Notes: generated by a model not told the origin, from the letters alone. Numbered from the stretch's first letter, positions 21,970-32,603 are shown. The stretch: DNA of 64,000 nt from Azorinus chamasolen (GCA_963576725.1 OY755239.1:60295453-60359452), one strand, 5' to 3'. A program made the numbers and translations.

Positions 21970-22075
21970 AGTGCTAGCTTAATGCAGGACAAAATATTAT
22001 TGTAGAAAGCTCACATAGGAGCTTTCTGCATTACTTTTGTACTGCATGAATCATTCGTCTGCCCATGGTATTGTA
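21970..22075. mobile_element. P-family hairpin without ends
   Basis: gcttaatgcaggacaaaata, gaaagctcacataggagctt and ttttgtactgcatgaatca form the stem. Outer ends not recognised. Confidence 0.55.
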
Positions 22076-22162
22076 GTCGAAAGAGTTAGCCACAGACATA
22101 CGGACACTATATGCATTATACTACTTGTTCATCATAACAAATCTCAGACATTTAAGCAAACA

Positions 22163-22597
22163 GTAAAGTCTCACAAATGCGACCACATAATTTGTTATTA
22201 ACAAAGGAGTCTATAAAACAGGTGGTTGTTTAATACAGGGCAAAAGTAATACAGAAGGCTCATATAGAAGCTTTTTGCATAAGGCTTGCCCTGTATTAAC
22301 TCATTCCCTCATAGGCTATTCAGACCCAACGTTTTTTTTATTAAATCTACCGAAATGAGCATTGACTAAAGAAAAGGAAAAAAATAGATTTGTATAGGTC
22401 TGAAACCATTGTGATAAATAGAGCATTTGCTCCTATGGAGCAAATGCTCTATTTATCACATTGGTTTCAAAAAGTGATTTTACAGAGGCGTCAAAAGCCG
22501 TCAATATCAGGGAATGGGTTAAGCTGTCACCTGTTTTAGATATTCAGACAGAAATAGCCTATTTGAACGGTCGTATTAGCGAGACTAAACGATACAA
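22163..22597. mobile_element. P-family MITE interrupted by an F6 element
   Basis: Left end cagtaaagtctcacaaatgc, arm tggttgtttaatacagggca, then aggcttgccctgta. The F6 element is inserted at TTAA, and the P arm resumes gctgtcacctgttttaga and ends near ggtcgtattagcgagact. Removing the insert restores a continuous P right arm. Confidence 0.75.
22296..22522 (+). mobile_element. F6 MITE nested in P
   Basis: TTAA at 22,296-22,299 and 22,519-22,522 is the duplicated target site. The hairpin at about 22,405-22,475 is almost perfect (gtgataaatagagcatttgc, apex tcctatgga). Confidence 0.85.
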
Positions 22598-22804
22598 TGT
22601 AATGTGAACCTCCACTGAGACCATTAGTAATCATGTTCAATAAAGTCAGCGGAAACCCAAGTCCATTGCCAAATACAGTCTGACAGTTATTTCAATATTT
22701 GCTACCAACGATACTTCCTCCCTTTATTTTGCTACACCAGAACTGAATGACATTTGTAAACAGTCCATATTAGAGGCTGATTAACGTTGCGTATTATCAG
22801 GGTT

Positions 22805-22886
22805 CCAAGGTTATAAAGTTTTTGCTTCAGTCTGAGATCATTCTCAAGCATCTGATTGGTCAAATGCAGACGTTTTATAACCTTGG
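22805..22886. mobile_element. D-family hairpin
   Basis: ccaaggttataaagtttttg pairs with the end cgttttataaccttgg. The interior gtctgagatcattctcaagc and tctgattggtca are shared with 27,175 and 52,398. Confidence 0.6.
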
Positions 22887-22912
22887 GTAGAACTTCTATT
22901 AACATAGGAAAT

Positions 22913-23010
22913 AAAAAAGCAGGCGGTTGCCTGATGCAGGGCAAAAGTAACACAAATCACCCATACGAATTTTCATTATCACCTTTGTCTTGCATTAAGC
23001 CACCAGCTGT
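22913..23010. mobile_element. P-family remnant
   Basis: gcaggcggttgcctgatgca and gtcttgcattaagccaccag are the two arms around a decayed centre. Confidence 0.5.
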
Positions 23011-23211
23011 TTTAGATAGTCAGCATTATTCTTATTTTGTGGTCGGCCCGGTGAGATTTTGCTTCCGGGTCGTTGTGGCCTCGCAAATAGTTCCTTGAAA
23101 AAAAATATCTGTATGCTATAGTTGGCATGTCTGCTGGTGCCTGTATGGTGTTTGGCCAGCCTGTTTTTGTTGTTGAAAATTAATTATTTGTGATAATTAC
23201 AAGACATTGAC

Positions 23212-23900
23212 CACACCGTCCAATCGGTTATGGTTACCCCATCGATAAAGCTGTGGTTACATCGGGCAGCGAGAGTCGATTTAAACGGTGAGTTTGTATT
23301 TTGCTCCTAAAGACTCCTATTTTCAGAAGATCGGCACTTCTTTGTATACAGCCGTAAAAGGCAGTGTTTGCCGAACATGTTGGTGTAATATTTCCCAATA
23401 GCATGCAGAATGGTGTATTAAATCAGTGAATCAACGTGGATTAATATGCCGAAATACCATTTCCTTTCTTTGGGACTGAATATCTCCTATATATGACAAA
23501 ATCACGTTAATCCAACGATGTCGGAGGTAAATCATAGTACTTTTCTGTCCACCCTGTGCATATCATATTGCTTTGTTCAAAATCAAGGTAGTTACAGGTG
23601 TCTTCGTGTACTGAGTTGATGCTCGAATGGCTAAGGTTACCCAATTTTGAAAATTTGGTGGTTAAGGTTCACCCAAAATCTGGGCGCATTTAGGCTAAGG
23701 TTACCCGACAACTAACATATGCAGTATAACAGCATCTTAAGACACACACGTCGTATTTTTCCCTTGAACTTGATACATAAGACCCACAACTGTCATGTTT
23801 ATTCTGTTACTTGTGTTTAGCCATTTATGTTCACAACAATTATTATTTCTAACGTGTAAATCGGGTTTGTACAAAGACGTACAACATGATCGATTTCTCA
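23212..23900 (+). repeat. Left long inverted arm
   Basis: Contains, in order, ggcacttctttgtatacagc, tgccgaacatgttggtgtaa, gactgaatatctcctatata, ttgatgctcgaatggctaag and ggcgcatttaggctaaggtt. Each has its reverse complement in the right arm in the opposite order. It has internal symmetry around aattttgaaaattt near 23,642. Confidence 0.85.
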
Positions 23901-24053
23901 CAGTAAATATTCCCCTGTTTATTGTTTGAAAAACAATTCTTTGTATTGAAACACAAAACATGTAAACATAGGTCGTATGCTATATTTATCGTGTGACACT
24001 TGGTTTCTGTCTGTACTGCATATCTTTATTATATCTATTTCTTTCCTTTTGTA

Positions 24054-24282
24054 TTAACCCATTCCCGCATATAGACGCCTTTTGACGCTTCTGTAAAAGT
24101 CACTTTTTGAAACCATTGTGATAAATAGAGCATTTGCTCCATAGGAGCAAATGCTCTATTTATCACAATGGTTTCAATACTACACAATTCTAAAATTTTC
24201 CTTTTTAGTAGTAAATGCTCCTTTTCGGTAGATTTGTTCAAAGAGGTTGGATCTAAAAATAGCCTATACGGGAATGGGTTAA
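24054..24282 (-). mobile_element. F6 MITE nested in the inverted-repeat element
   Basis: TTAACCCATTCCCGCATA...GGGAATGGGTTAA, a clean TTAA duplication. It is one of the best preserved F6 copies, with a hairpin of about 75 bp (24,110-24,180) and apex gctccataggagc. It post-dates the host element. Confidence 0.85.
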
Positions 24283-25639
24283 AAGATCTTCATTGCGCAT
24301 AGCATTGCAAACAGTCAGGAGATTTTTTAACTTGGGTCCACACGCAAAACTACGCTAACCCCTTATTCTGTATTTATACTGTAAGGAGTTTGTCTAGTGT
24401 TGAATGCTGGAGAGAATATATATAAGGCTCACTGGCAACTTCAACAAATGACCTATTTAATGCATCATCAAAAATCATTTCGACCATTCTGTATTCTGGA
24501 ATTAACAGGAGCAACTGATAAAATTACATTAAATTACTACAATAATTCTAAGATTTATTTATGAAATCTTAACTGTGTAAAACTAAATTCTTTAAGATAA
24601 TTATAGATTTTAATCGTCAAACGGAAATTGATATAGATCTACACGGACATATCTTTCTTTCTTCATCATATACACTTCATGGAGACGTAGGAGCATAGGA
24701 CTGACTTAATTTGGTCCGAGTCACTCTGAGTACGAAAACGTCGGGGCCGAATCTATTTCCGTGTCTTGTTTTTAATTTTATACGATGATCGACAATTTCT
24801 GGATAAACTCGCATATGTCACACGCACAATCACATGACAGTGGGATGAGTACGGTAAATTAATTAAGTTTTCGGTCTCTGAATGAATCATACTTTTGTTT
24901 TATAGAAACAAATGAACAGACAATAATAAGACCAGTTGTCGTTGAAATTATGACATTCTACTCATTTGTATTAATTATATCTATACACAGTTGATCTTGC
25001 TTGAATTTGGCCGGTTTCATATGATGTCAAAGTGTACACAAGGGGAGTGAACCCTGTATGGCAATTCATATCTACAGGTCTTTACATCTATATCTTCCCA
25101 TGACACACCTAAAGTTACAAACAGCTGTGGGTGGTTTTAGATGTGGTGTTTCTATGTAACGGCAGAAAGGGAGGCATAGCCAAATCAATTTCAAAATGTA
25201 GATATAACACTTTGTTTTCGAAGAAACAAACCAATGCGTAAAGTATTAGATCTAGCTCGATTTATACTGTCTGAATAACAAAAATACTTGGAAAAGTGTA
25301 ACGATGAAGATGTTTGCAAGGACGAATCAAGTGTTTATTAATGATTTCACATAGGAGATTTGGCAAAATTCTTCAATATGTGCATTTTCTAGAAGCGGAA
25401 AGGACCCTTTTCTAGAAAAAGCAATTCCGTTTGCGTAAACGGGTCGATTATTTGCGCTTTAAAAGTAATTCACCCATACATACTCAAAATGAGTTGTTTA
25501 TATACACACATTTGATACCGTGTTTGCAATGAGAATATTTTTAGAAAATCAATAACCGTCCTTACCATGCTTACAATAGAGTTAAATACGTTACTCACCT
25601 AATTGTAAAATCGTATAGTAAAATCGTATAGGTGAACTT
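24283..25639. other. Spacer of the inverted-repeat element, no gene seen
   Basis: No frame of useful length and no recognisable repeat. A short self-complementary patch (gaaaagggtcct / aggacccttttc type) near 25,400 is the only structure noticed. Confidence 0.5.
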
Positions 25640-26323
25640 ACGCTGTTGAATGTTGTCTTTGTACAAACTCGATTTACGCGTTAGAAATAATAATTGTTGT
25701 GAATATAATTGGCTAAATACAATTTACAGAATACACATGACTGTTGTGGGTCTTATGTTTCAAGTTCAAGGGGAAAATACGACGTGCGTGTCTTAAGATG
25801 CTGCAATACTGCATTTGTTAGTTGTCGGGTAACCTTAGCCTAAATGCGCCCAGATTTAGGGTGAACCTTAACCACTAATTTTTCAAATTTGGTTAATCTT
25901 AGCCATTCGAGCATCAACTCAGTACACGAAAACACCTGTAACTACCTTGATTTTGAACAAAGCAAGATGATAGTCGAATGATGGACAGAAAAATACTTCG
26001 ATATACCTTCGACATCGTTGGATTAACGTGAGTTTGTCATATATAGGAGATATTCAGTCCCAAAGAAAGAAAAATGGTGTTTTGCTATCTTCATCCACGT
26101 CGATTCACTGATTTAATACACCATTATGCATGCTATTAGAAAACTATTACACCAACATGTTCGGCAAACACTGCTTTTTACGGCTGCATACAAAGAAGTG
26201 CCGATTTTCTGACAGTAGGAGTCTTTAGGAGCAAAATACAAACTCACCTTTTAAATCGACTCTCGCTGCGCGAGGTAACCACAGCTTTATCAATGGAGTA
26301 ACCATAACCGATTGGACGGTGTG
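25640..26323 (-). repeat. Right long inverted arm
   Basis: Reverse complement of the left arm with scattered substitutions and small indels. The frame at 26,244-26,486 crosses its end and is not a gene. Confidence 0.85.
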
Positions 26324-26499
26324 TTGACTGTATGTTTCTTTCCATTTCAGAACCTTTTCCCCATTCGGGTAGTGTGGTTTGAACAGTATTATTATTCAAC
26401 GGAGAATAAAAACACCTAGACGGTGGTTGCATATTCAAACTATGCTTTAACAAAAGGGAACTAGAGCTTGTTTTTAAGAAAAACATTTGTCTCCCACCT

Positions 26500-27000
26500 G
26501 CTCCTGTCTAAAAATGATTGGATGCATTTTATGAAGTTTGTTGGAGATTGGATGAGGAATGTTTTACTTAGAGAGCAGACAAAGCTTTTTTAACAATCCA
26601 AGGGCCGTAACTCTGAAGTACCTGTTCCAAAATTGCTAGTTATTTAATTTGGCCTAGATATTATAACCATAAACATTTTCATAAGGTATAGTGATGATTA
26701 GATGATAACTTTTTGACTTAGAGAGTGGATAAGGCTAAACAGGCCAATTTTATATTATTCAAGGGCCATAACTCCATGGTGCCTAGTTCAATCTTGTTGG
26801 TTATTAAACTTGGCATATATATTATAGCCATAAACAATTCTATAAGGTTTGGTGAAGTTTGGATGAGACGTTTTTGACTTATGGAACAGACAAGGCTAAA
26901 AACCAAATTTGGATAAATCAAGGGCCATAACTCTAAAGTTCCTGAAACAATCGTGCTGGATATTGAACGTGGCCTAGATATTATAACGATAAACATCTTG
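26500..27000 (+). repeat. About 160-bp tandem core repeats (BIV160-like)
   Basis: agggccrtaactc occurs at 26,601, 26,762 and 26,921, spacings 161 and 159. Units also share ggcctagatattataaccat and gatgagacgtttttgactta. Both the unit length and the caagggccataactc core are what I know from bivalve BIV160/pearl repeats. No microsatellite or hairpin end is attached here. Confidence 0.75.
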
Positions 27001-27457
27001 AACTCTTTACTCCATGGCTGTTGTTCATGAAAGAAACAATGTATGTATTGATATTAACTATTGCCTGTTGCATGTATATGTAAGAAATAATGATGCAATA
27101 CATATTTAGTAGATGGATTTTAATAACGGCATATGTACACAGGATTGTTTGGTATTGGAAGAGCCTGTAACCAGGGTCCATGCTTATAAAACTTTTAGTT
27201 GAGTCTGAGATCGTTCTCAAGTTTTTGATTGGTCAGATTTGAGCCTTTGGCTCAAATCTGACCAATCAAAAGCTTGAGAACTCAAATCTGACCAATCAAA
27301 AGCTTGAGAACGAAACTCAGACTGAAATAAAAGCTTTATAAGCATGGACCCAGGTCTTCTATTATTTTATAAGCAAACAGAGAAGATCCTAATCAAACTG
27401 CTCATATATGTGTTTGCAAAGGCGTGAAAAGGCGTTTGTATGAAGGGGAAAGGGTTT
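27000..27457 (+). mobile_element. F1 MITE interrupted by a D hairpin
   Basis: Left gaactctttactccatgg, interior aataatgatgcaatacatat, break at 27,174. It resumes attattttataagcaaacag, a decayed hairpin (gaagatcctaatcaaactgc), and ends ggggaaagggtttgg. TTAA is mutated at both ends. Confidence 0.6.
27175..27350. mobile_element. D-family hairpin, long copy with duplicated arm
   Basis: ggtccatgcttataaaactt at left and gctttataagcatggacc at right. The right side carries two direct copies of ctcaaatctgaccaatcaaa, so one copy stays unpaired. A CAG on each side may be the target duplication. Confidence 0.7.
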
Positions 27458-27514
27458 GGTTGGCATGATGACTGTTATGACATATGAACACGAATATTTA
27501 GTTTAGCATTGATA

Positions 27515-27612
27515 AAACTGTATAATCATATCTATATAATTTGAGCAGTATGATCTGTGTCTAATCTGTTTGCAAAGGCGTTGAAATGCGTATTTATGGA
27601 GTAAATTGATAT
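27515..27612 (+). mobile_element. F1 right-end remnant
   Basis: gtataatcatatctatataa, a decayed stem (gatctgtgtctaatctg), then gtttgcaaaggcgttgaaat and gcgtatttatggagtaa, the F1 right flank. Confidence 0.45.
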
Positions 27613-27829
27613 CACATATAAACGCCAGTCACATTAATGTTGGGGCACATTTGTAATGGACACAATTCCCATTAGCTTGTAACTACATTACAATAATTGT
27701 TCAACACTTTCAGGAAAGTCCCTATCAAGCCATATAAATGTCAAAATATTGATTCAATAAAAATCCCAGTCAAGACATTCATGAAAATGTCAATACCTTG
27801 TGATGTTGGTTTCGTTTGCAGTATGCATA

Positions 27830-28039
27830 TACAGTAAACCTCCTATATACCACAATTCCAGTAGATAAGAAATTTGATACTCTTAGGCAGGTGGCTGCTT
27901 AATGCAGGATGAAAGTCGTGCAGAAAGCTCCTCTAAAGGAGCTTTCTGCACGACTTTCACCCTGCATTAAGCTACTACCATTCTCCAAGACCAATATTTA
28001 TATTAGATTTAACGTTCGGTTTAGAGTGGTTCTACTGTA
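27830..28039. mobile_element. P-family MITE, complete
   Basis: TA at both ends; cagtaaacctcctatatacc at left and ggtttagagtggttctactg at right. The long hairpin has a tcctctaaagga apex and ctgcacgactttcaccctgc arm. Confidence 0.85.
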
Positions 28040-28089
28040 TGTTATTTCATTTTAAATACAAAGGCATATAGGTCTATGCTTTACTGATT

Positions 28090-28486
28090 TTATTTTGAAT
28101 GAAATGCTTTGGTTTGAGGGTCTCAATGTATATTGGTTATTATGACTAATTGAACTATCCTCGTTAAATAAAGTATTTCATTCATTCATTCATTTTCATC
28201 CATTCATTCATCCATCTATTCATTCAGTCATTTATTCATTTTCATTCATCCATTCATTTATTCATTTTCATTCATTCATCCATTCATTCATTCCTTTTCA
28301 TTCATTCATTCATTCATTCATTCATTCATTCATTCATTCATTCATTCATTCATTCATCCATCCATTCAGTCATTCATTCATTTTCATTCATCCATTCATT
28401 CATTCATTCATTCATTTTCATTCATTCATTCATTCATTCATTCATTCATTCATTCATTCATTCATTCATTCATTCATTCATTCATC
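28090..28486 (+). repeat. Retroelement-like tail followed by (CATT)n
   Basis: gaactatcctcgttaaataa and agtatttcattcattc precede about 310 bp of CATT repeats with ccat and ttttcatt variants (28,176-28,486). The aataaag just before the repeat suggests that the microsatellite grew from the 3' tail of a non-LTR or SINE insertion. This is inference. Confidence 0.7.
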
Positions 28487-28706
28487 CTTCTAAGACCCCT
28501 GTTTATATTGATAAAATTGTGGCGTTAGATGGATTTACCGTCGATCAATTCTGATGCTACGCTGACAGACATTCTTGGGCTTGTCTCAATTAGAATACGA
28601 GATCACAAGATGTCTTGTGGTCTTCTTATACATTGTTTTATTGAACGAAACGGGATAGGCCTAGTGACGTTGGTAATTGTCTACAATCACGTAGTCCTTT
28701 ACAATA

Positions 28707-28904
28707 TACAGTAAACCCCCTCTAAACCGGAATCCTGATAGAGAAGAATTTACACACTGTTATGCAGGTTGCTGCTTAATGCAGGGTGAAAGTCAGGCAG
28801 AACGCTCCTAGAGGAGAATTTCACCCTGCATTAGCTGCCACCTGTCTTCAATACTCATATTTATACCTATAAACTGAACGTCCGGTTTAGAGGGTTTTAC
28901 TGTA
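28707..28904. mobile_element. P-family MITE, complete, shortened stem
   Basis: cagtaaaccccctctaaacc and ggtttagagggttttactg ends with TA. The right arm after gctcctagaggag is shortened (aatttcaccctgcatta), a small deletion of one stem side. Confidence 0.8.
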
Positions 28905-28990
28905 TCAAGACAGAAAGTAAAAATCAGCATTTAGTATTTGAGTACACATCTTTATCTGTAGCTCTGATCACCCATTTTCAGAATATAATT

Positions 28991-29190
28991 ACAGTAAAGC
29001 CCCGCTAATGCGACCACCTAAAAGAGGTATAATTCTGGTACATGTAGCTAGATGCAGGTGGTAGCTTAATGCAGGACAAAAGTAATATAGAGGAGCTTTC
29101 TGCATTACTTTTGCCCTGCATTAAGCAACCACCTGCTTATAAAGACACCCATGTTTATTCATTAAGTGGTCTGTTAAGTGTTAAGACAGA
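28991..29190. mobile_element. P-family MITE, gcgacc end variant
   Basis: cagtaaagccccgctaatgc at left, stem aggtggtagcttaatgcagg with one arm shortened. The right end (taagtggtctgttaagtg) is decayed. Confidence 0.7.
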
Positions 29191-29296
29191 AAGTAAAACA
29201 ATCCAGTTGGATATTGAGGATATCGTGCAAGAAAATCGCTGACCGGTATCTCTGAAAGTATGTAATCAGGGTCTGTTGAACCGCAAATTTCACGCC

Positions 29297-29490
29297 ACCC
29301 ATTTTTCACACGTGTGAAAAATGGGTTGACGCATTTTTCACACGCGTGAAATTTGCGGCCCCATTTTTCACATATGTGAAAAATGGGGCCCCATTTTTCA
29401 CAAAACCCTGCTGTGAAAAATGCGGTAGCACTTTAACCCCATTTTTTGAAGACCTACTAATACCAACGCATTTTTCACATATATGTCAAT
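29297..29490. repeat. Left subterminal palindrome cluster
   Basis: Perfect 30-bp palindromes at 29,297-29,326 (half acccatttttcacac) and 29,359-29,388 (half ccccatttttcacat). Imperfect ones lie at 29,331-29,358 and 29,389-29,424, with a half-site at about 29,468. Repeated subterminal motifs of this kind are commonly transposase-binding sites. That role is inferred. Confidence 0.85.
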
Positions 29491-29604
29491 AGATGGTTTT
29501 GCTATTGTTGATACGAGAGATCTTAAACAGACATCAGGACATTGAATTAGTATCGGATAGGGTAGCTTTGTCCCTGAATTATATTTATGACAGTAATATC
29601 CCCT

Positions 29605-29950
29605 GAGTCGACCCTCGTTATCTCGAACTTGGGTCAGTCGAACTTCTGCTTATGCCGAAATCCACGAAAGTCACTGCAAATTGAGCTGTTATTTGAATTG
29701 CAAGCAATTCTGATCCAGACCAGATACAGAGCTACTCGGCGTCTGGTCTGTATATAAACTGCTTGGGATTCTGTTTTCATTTTCAACAATGCAAATGAAG
29801 CATGTGTATTTGACCAAAAAGAAATTTTAAAAAGTAATGCGGTACCCGTGCATTGCGTGTTGAAACATCATTTATCATGGAGTTCTTTTAAGTCGAACTT
29901 ATATTGAAGTTCGCAAAGAGTTCAAGCTAATGAGCGTCGACTGTACTGTA
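29605..29950. mobile_element. Q-family element
   Basis: gagtcgaccctcgttatctc at left and gctaatgagcgtcgactg at right, with internal cagtcgaacttctgc / aagtcgaacttatattg. A central stem remnant reads ctgatccagaccagatacag / cggcgtctggtctgtat. Confidence 0.55.
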
Positions 29951-30259
29951 GTATATGGTGACACAAATTATGATATAAGGAATTATCCAATTACCGAATA
30001 TATAAAATAAAAGAACCCGAATAAGCATATGTGCTTTCGGTTCGATCCATTTCGACCTATTTCATATTATCACCGTTATTGTCATATCATACTGTTACAT
30101 GTATTCAAAGTGGAAATAAATATGTTTGAACTAACTAAACTTTGAAGGAAAGGTGAACCATCCAAACTTTGTGTCAAACTTGTTGCAGAGAATATGCATT
30201 CGTCAGGATTAAGTAGTCATGACGACAAACACGTTCACAGTACTGTAAATGAGCCTTAT

Positions 30260-30340
30260 TAGACAGGTGACCGCTTGGTACAGGTCGGAACTATTGCAGA
30301 ACATGGGAGCCATTGACGTTATGCATTACTTTTGTTCATT
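30260..30340. mobile_element. P-family remnant
   Basis: agacaggtgaccgcttggta, gcagaacatgggagcc, then atgcattacttttg are remnants of a P stem. Confidence 0.35.
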
Positions 30341-30393
30341 TGAATAATCGTTGTGGGCAGATTTCATTTTACATGTATTTTGAAAATAATATT

Positions 30394-30582
30394 TTAACCT
30401 TTATCACGCTAAGTGCGACCGTGCCGCTTTACTGCAGATGAGACGCCAAGTAACTTTGGTCTCATTTGCTGCTTAATACCCAGCCAATAGCTTCCTAAAA
30501 TTGAGCAAATCAGTTGATATTCGAAATATGAGTAGCCGTGATTTTGGCCTGACGAATATTAAATCAGAGTGATAAGGGTTAA
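30394..30582. mobile_element. F3-like MITE with TTAA ends
   Basis: TTAACCTTTATCACGCTAAG at left, gagtgataagggttaa at right, TTAA duplicated. The stem cagatgagacgccaagtaac / tttggtctcatttgctg is related to F3. The terminal sequence differs from all other copies. Confidence 0.65.
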
Positions 30583-30602
30583 GTTTTGATGCATTATGTG
30601 TA

Positions 30603-30835
30603 GTTGACTCACGTTACTTCGAACTGGAATAAGTCGAACTCTTGCTTACATCGAATCGGCGTCTCACTTGGTTCCGTACTGCTTTCGATGCCCGTATTCA
30701 TTTTACACAAGGAAAACAGCATATGTGCATTTGTTGTCTTATTGTTTATTGAAAAACCGCCCATCGCCAATTTCGAAAATATAACCAAGGGTTCAGATAA
30801 TTTCGAGGTAATGAGAGTCGCTGCATGTCACTTCG
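30603..30835. mobile_element. Q-family element, second copy
   Basis: gttgactcacgttacttcga at left and ttcgaggtaatgagagtcgc at right, with tcgaactcttgcttacatcg inside, parallel to the copy at 29,605. The frame at 30,604-30,981 runs through it and shows no domain. Confidence 0.5.
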
Positions 30836-31297
30836 TTAGTCGATCGCTCTATTGGATTTTTATTAGTACTTTACATTGTGACACATTGTCCATACAATTA
30901 AACATTAAACTAATATCTATGCATTGCTTTTATTTTTATAGTACTTATGCTGCATATTTTAGTAATTCGGAATTCAGGTAACTTTTAGTCATATCCCTTA
31001 AGATGTTATGGACTTGATGACGTCTGCAAACAGTTTAAGGTCAAATGCCGAGTGACTTGGTGTGAGATCTGTGATTCAAATTGTTTGACATCCACATTCT
31101 TTTCTCCCAAGATATTTGGCATTCTCACAAACAAGATGTGTTTGCGAAACACAATAATTTCGGTGGGCCTGCGATTTCCGACAATGCTAAAGTAAAGATA
31201 AAAAACAGGTAAAAGACGAAGTATGGTAACTGAAATAATCCTTTTCCACAAGGAACAAAATGATGTCAAACTATAAGAACTATCGACGGTGTACATA

Positions 31298-31776
31298 TCG
31301 TCGCCGGCAACAATGTATGTCAAAACAAGCGGCATATATTGTCGCCGGCGACAGTATGTGCCAAAGTTGTCGGCACCGGCGACAATACGTGTACAAGGGT
31401 TACGCCACTGTCATATTGTCGTTTGTCGGGAAATCAAAATTATAGTAGTCGGTGGTTTACGATACAACAGTGTAATTGTGCCAATGATAATCAAAAGCTC
31501 TGTATTGTGTCAACTGTTTTGACAGGATCACATATCCGTCCGGCTGTTTGTCGTTTCATCCATATGTATGTTCTCTGTCGTCAATTTGTTCGTCGTTAAA
31601 GGCGTTTGACATTTTGTCGGCAGAAATACCCTTAAACAGCACCATAACCGTCGTCACATATTGTCGCCGGCGACAATTTGTGCAGTTCAGCATTAAAATG
31701 TGCCGAAAACTTCGGCACATATTAATGCCGTCGACAATATGTTCCATTTGTTTCAGCAGAGATGGTCGCCGGCGAC
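31298..31776. repeat. Cluster of GTCGCCGGCGAC palindromes
   Basis: Perfect 12-bp palindromes at 31,341-31,352, 31,663-31,674 and 31,765-31,776. Variants are at 31,299-31,310 (tcgtcgccggcaac), 31,369-31,383 (gtcggcaccggcgac) and 31,728-31,735. Most are followed by a(c)aat or agtatgt. GC-rich sites stand out in AT-rich DNA. Small frames over them are by-products. Confidence 0.8.
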
Positions 31777-32039
31777 ACTATGTACAGCGGCAACAAGATG
31801 TGCGCCAACACGGGGGCATCAAATGCAGACACAATCATAATGCATATTAAATATGTGGACGCTAAAGGATTAACAAGGAACTCCAAATACGTTTTTCCCA
31901 CGTGACCCATAATTATATTTTAATCAAATAAGTATATTGAGTAAGCACCCAAATCAACTTCTGAATTGTAATACAAATCAGGCATTTCGATCCCTGCGAC
32001 CTTGGTCTATAACCGAAATGACCAAAGACATTTGTACAC

Positions 32040-32235
32040 TTCAATATATTCTCACGTGTGAAAAATGGGTCGCGTGTTTTGAAGTGAATATTTTAGAATA
32101 TCGTCTCGACGCATTTTTCACATATGTGAAAAATGCGTCGGGCTTTGAAGGGGGGTATAGGAACAAAACGCAATTTTCACAAATTATGTGAAAATTGGGG
32201 CCGCAAATTTCACACGTGTGAAAAATGGGTGGCGT
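32040..32235. repeat. Right subterminal palindrome cluster
   Basis: A perfect 32-bp palindrome at 32,108-32,139 (half gacgcatttttcacat), plus imperfect ones near 32,051, 32,170-32,200 and 32,203-32,230. Counterpart of the cluster at the left end. Confidence 0.85.
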
Positions 32236-32603
32236 GAAATTTGCGGTTCAACAAGGGTCCCTTCAGCAGCAGTTTAATCTGGGGCTGCACTATTTTCCTA
32301 GGTCAGTTTACCCAAATCATTACGCTAATTAATCTAATCTGTTAAAACGAGAGGGGCATGTTGTTATCGATAAATATCTCTTTAAAAATCGGGGTTTGTC
32401 TCTTTTTGTGGTTTGGCAATATTTGCTTCAGGCATTTGCAAGAATCTGTTTACACAAAATTTAATAGAAAATGGATCAGATGACCTACGGGAAAAGACAA
32501 ATATAACTGGTACAAGCTTTGTCTAAATCATTTTGAGTATTGACTTTCAAGCCAAGAGATAGTATATCCATGTTTCACTCATCAAATTGTAGTCCTTACA
32601 CAC

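Larger units (their letters stand above)
23212..26323. mobile_element. 3.1-kb element with two long inverted arms and 5-bp TSD
   Basis: The left end cacaccgtccaatcggttat is mirrored by the right end aaccgattggacggtgtg, and TTGAC flanks both sides (23,207-23,211; 26,324-26,328). The arms run to about 23,900 and from about 25,640, so roughly 700 bp each with scattered differences. The centre holds no transposase frame, only an F6 insertion and AT-rich sequence. A 5-bp duplication and a CAC start would fit Transib-like elements, but that assignment is weak. It could equally be a foldback element of another superfamily. Confidence 0.85.
29274..32253. mobile_element. 2,980-bp element with TG...CA inverted ends and 6-bp TSD
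   Basis: Left tgttgaaccgcaaatttcac and right gtgaaatttgcggttcaaca are perfect inverted ends. AGGGTC flanks both sides (29,268-29,273; 32,254-32,259). Clusters of palindromes with tttttcacacgtgtgaaaaa-like sequence (cited here in 20 bases) lie inside each end. The interior has no transposase frame but contains Q and F3-like insertions and a set of GTCGCCGGCGAC palindromes. Superfamily unknown. Confidence 0.85.

Noticed and set aside
23212..26323. Assembly artefact explaining the long inverted arms
   Set aside because: The arms differ at many positions and the flanks carry a 5-bp duplication, which an assembly error would not create.
30604..30981. Protein gene (125-codon frame)
   Set aside because: The first half lies within a Q repeat and the rest shows no motif. 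No start context or splice evidence.
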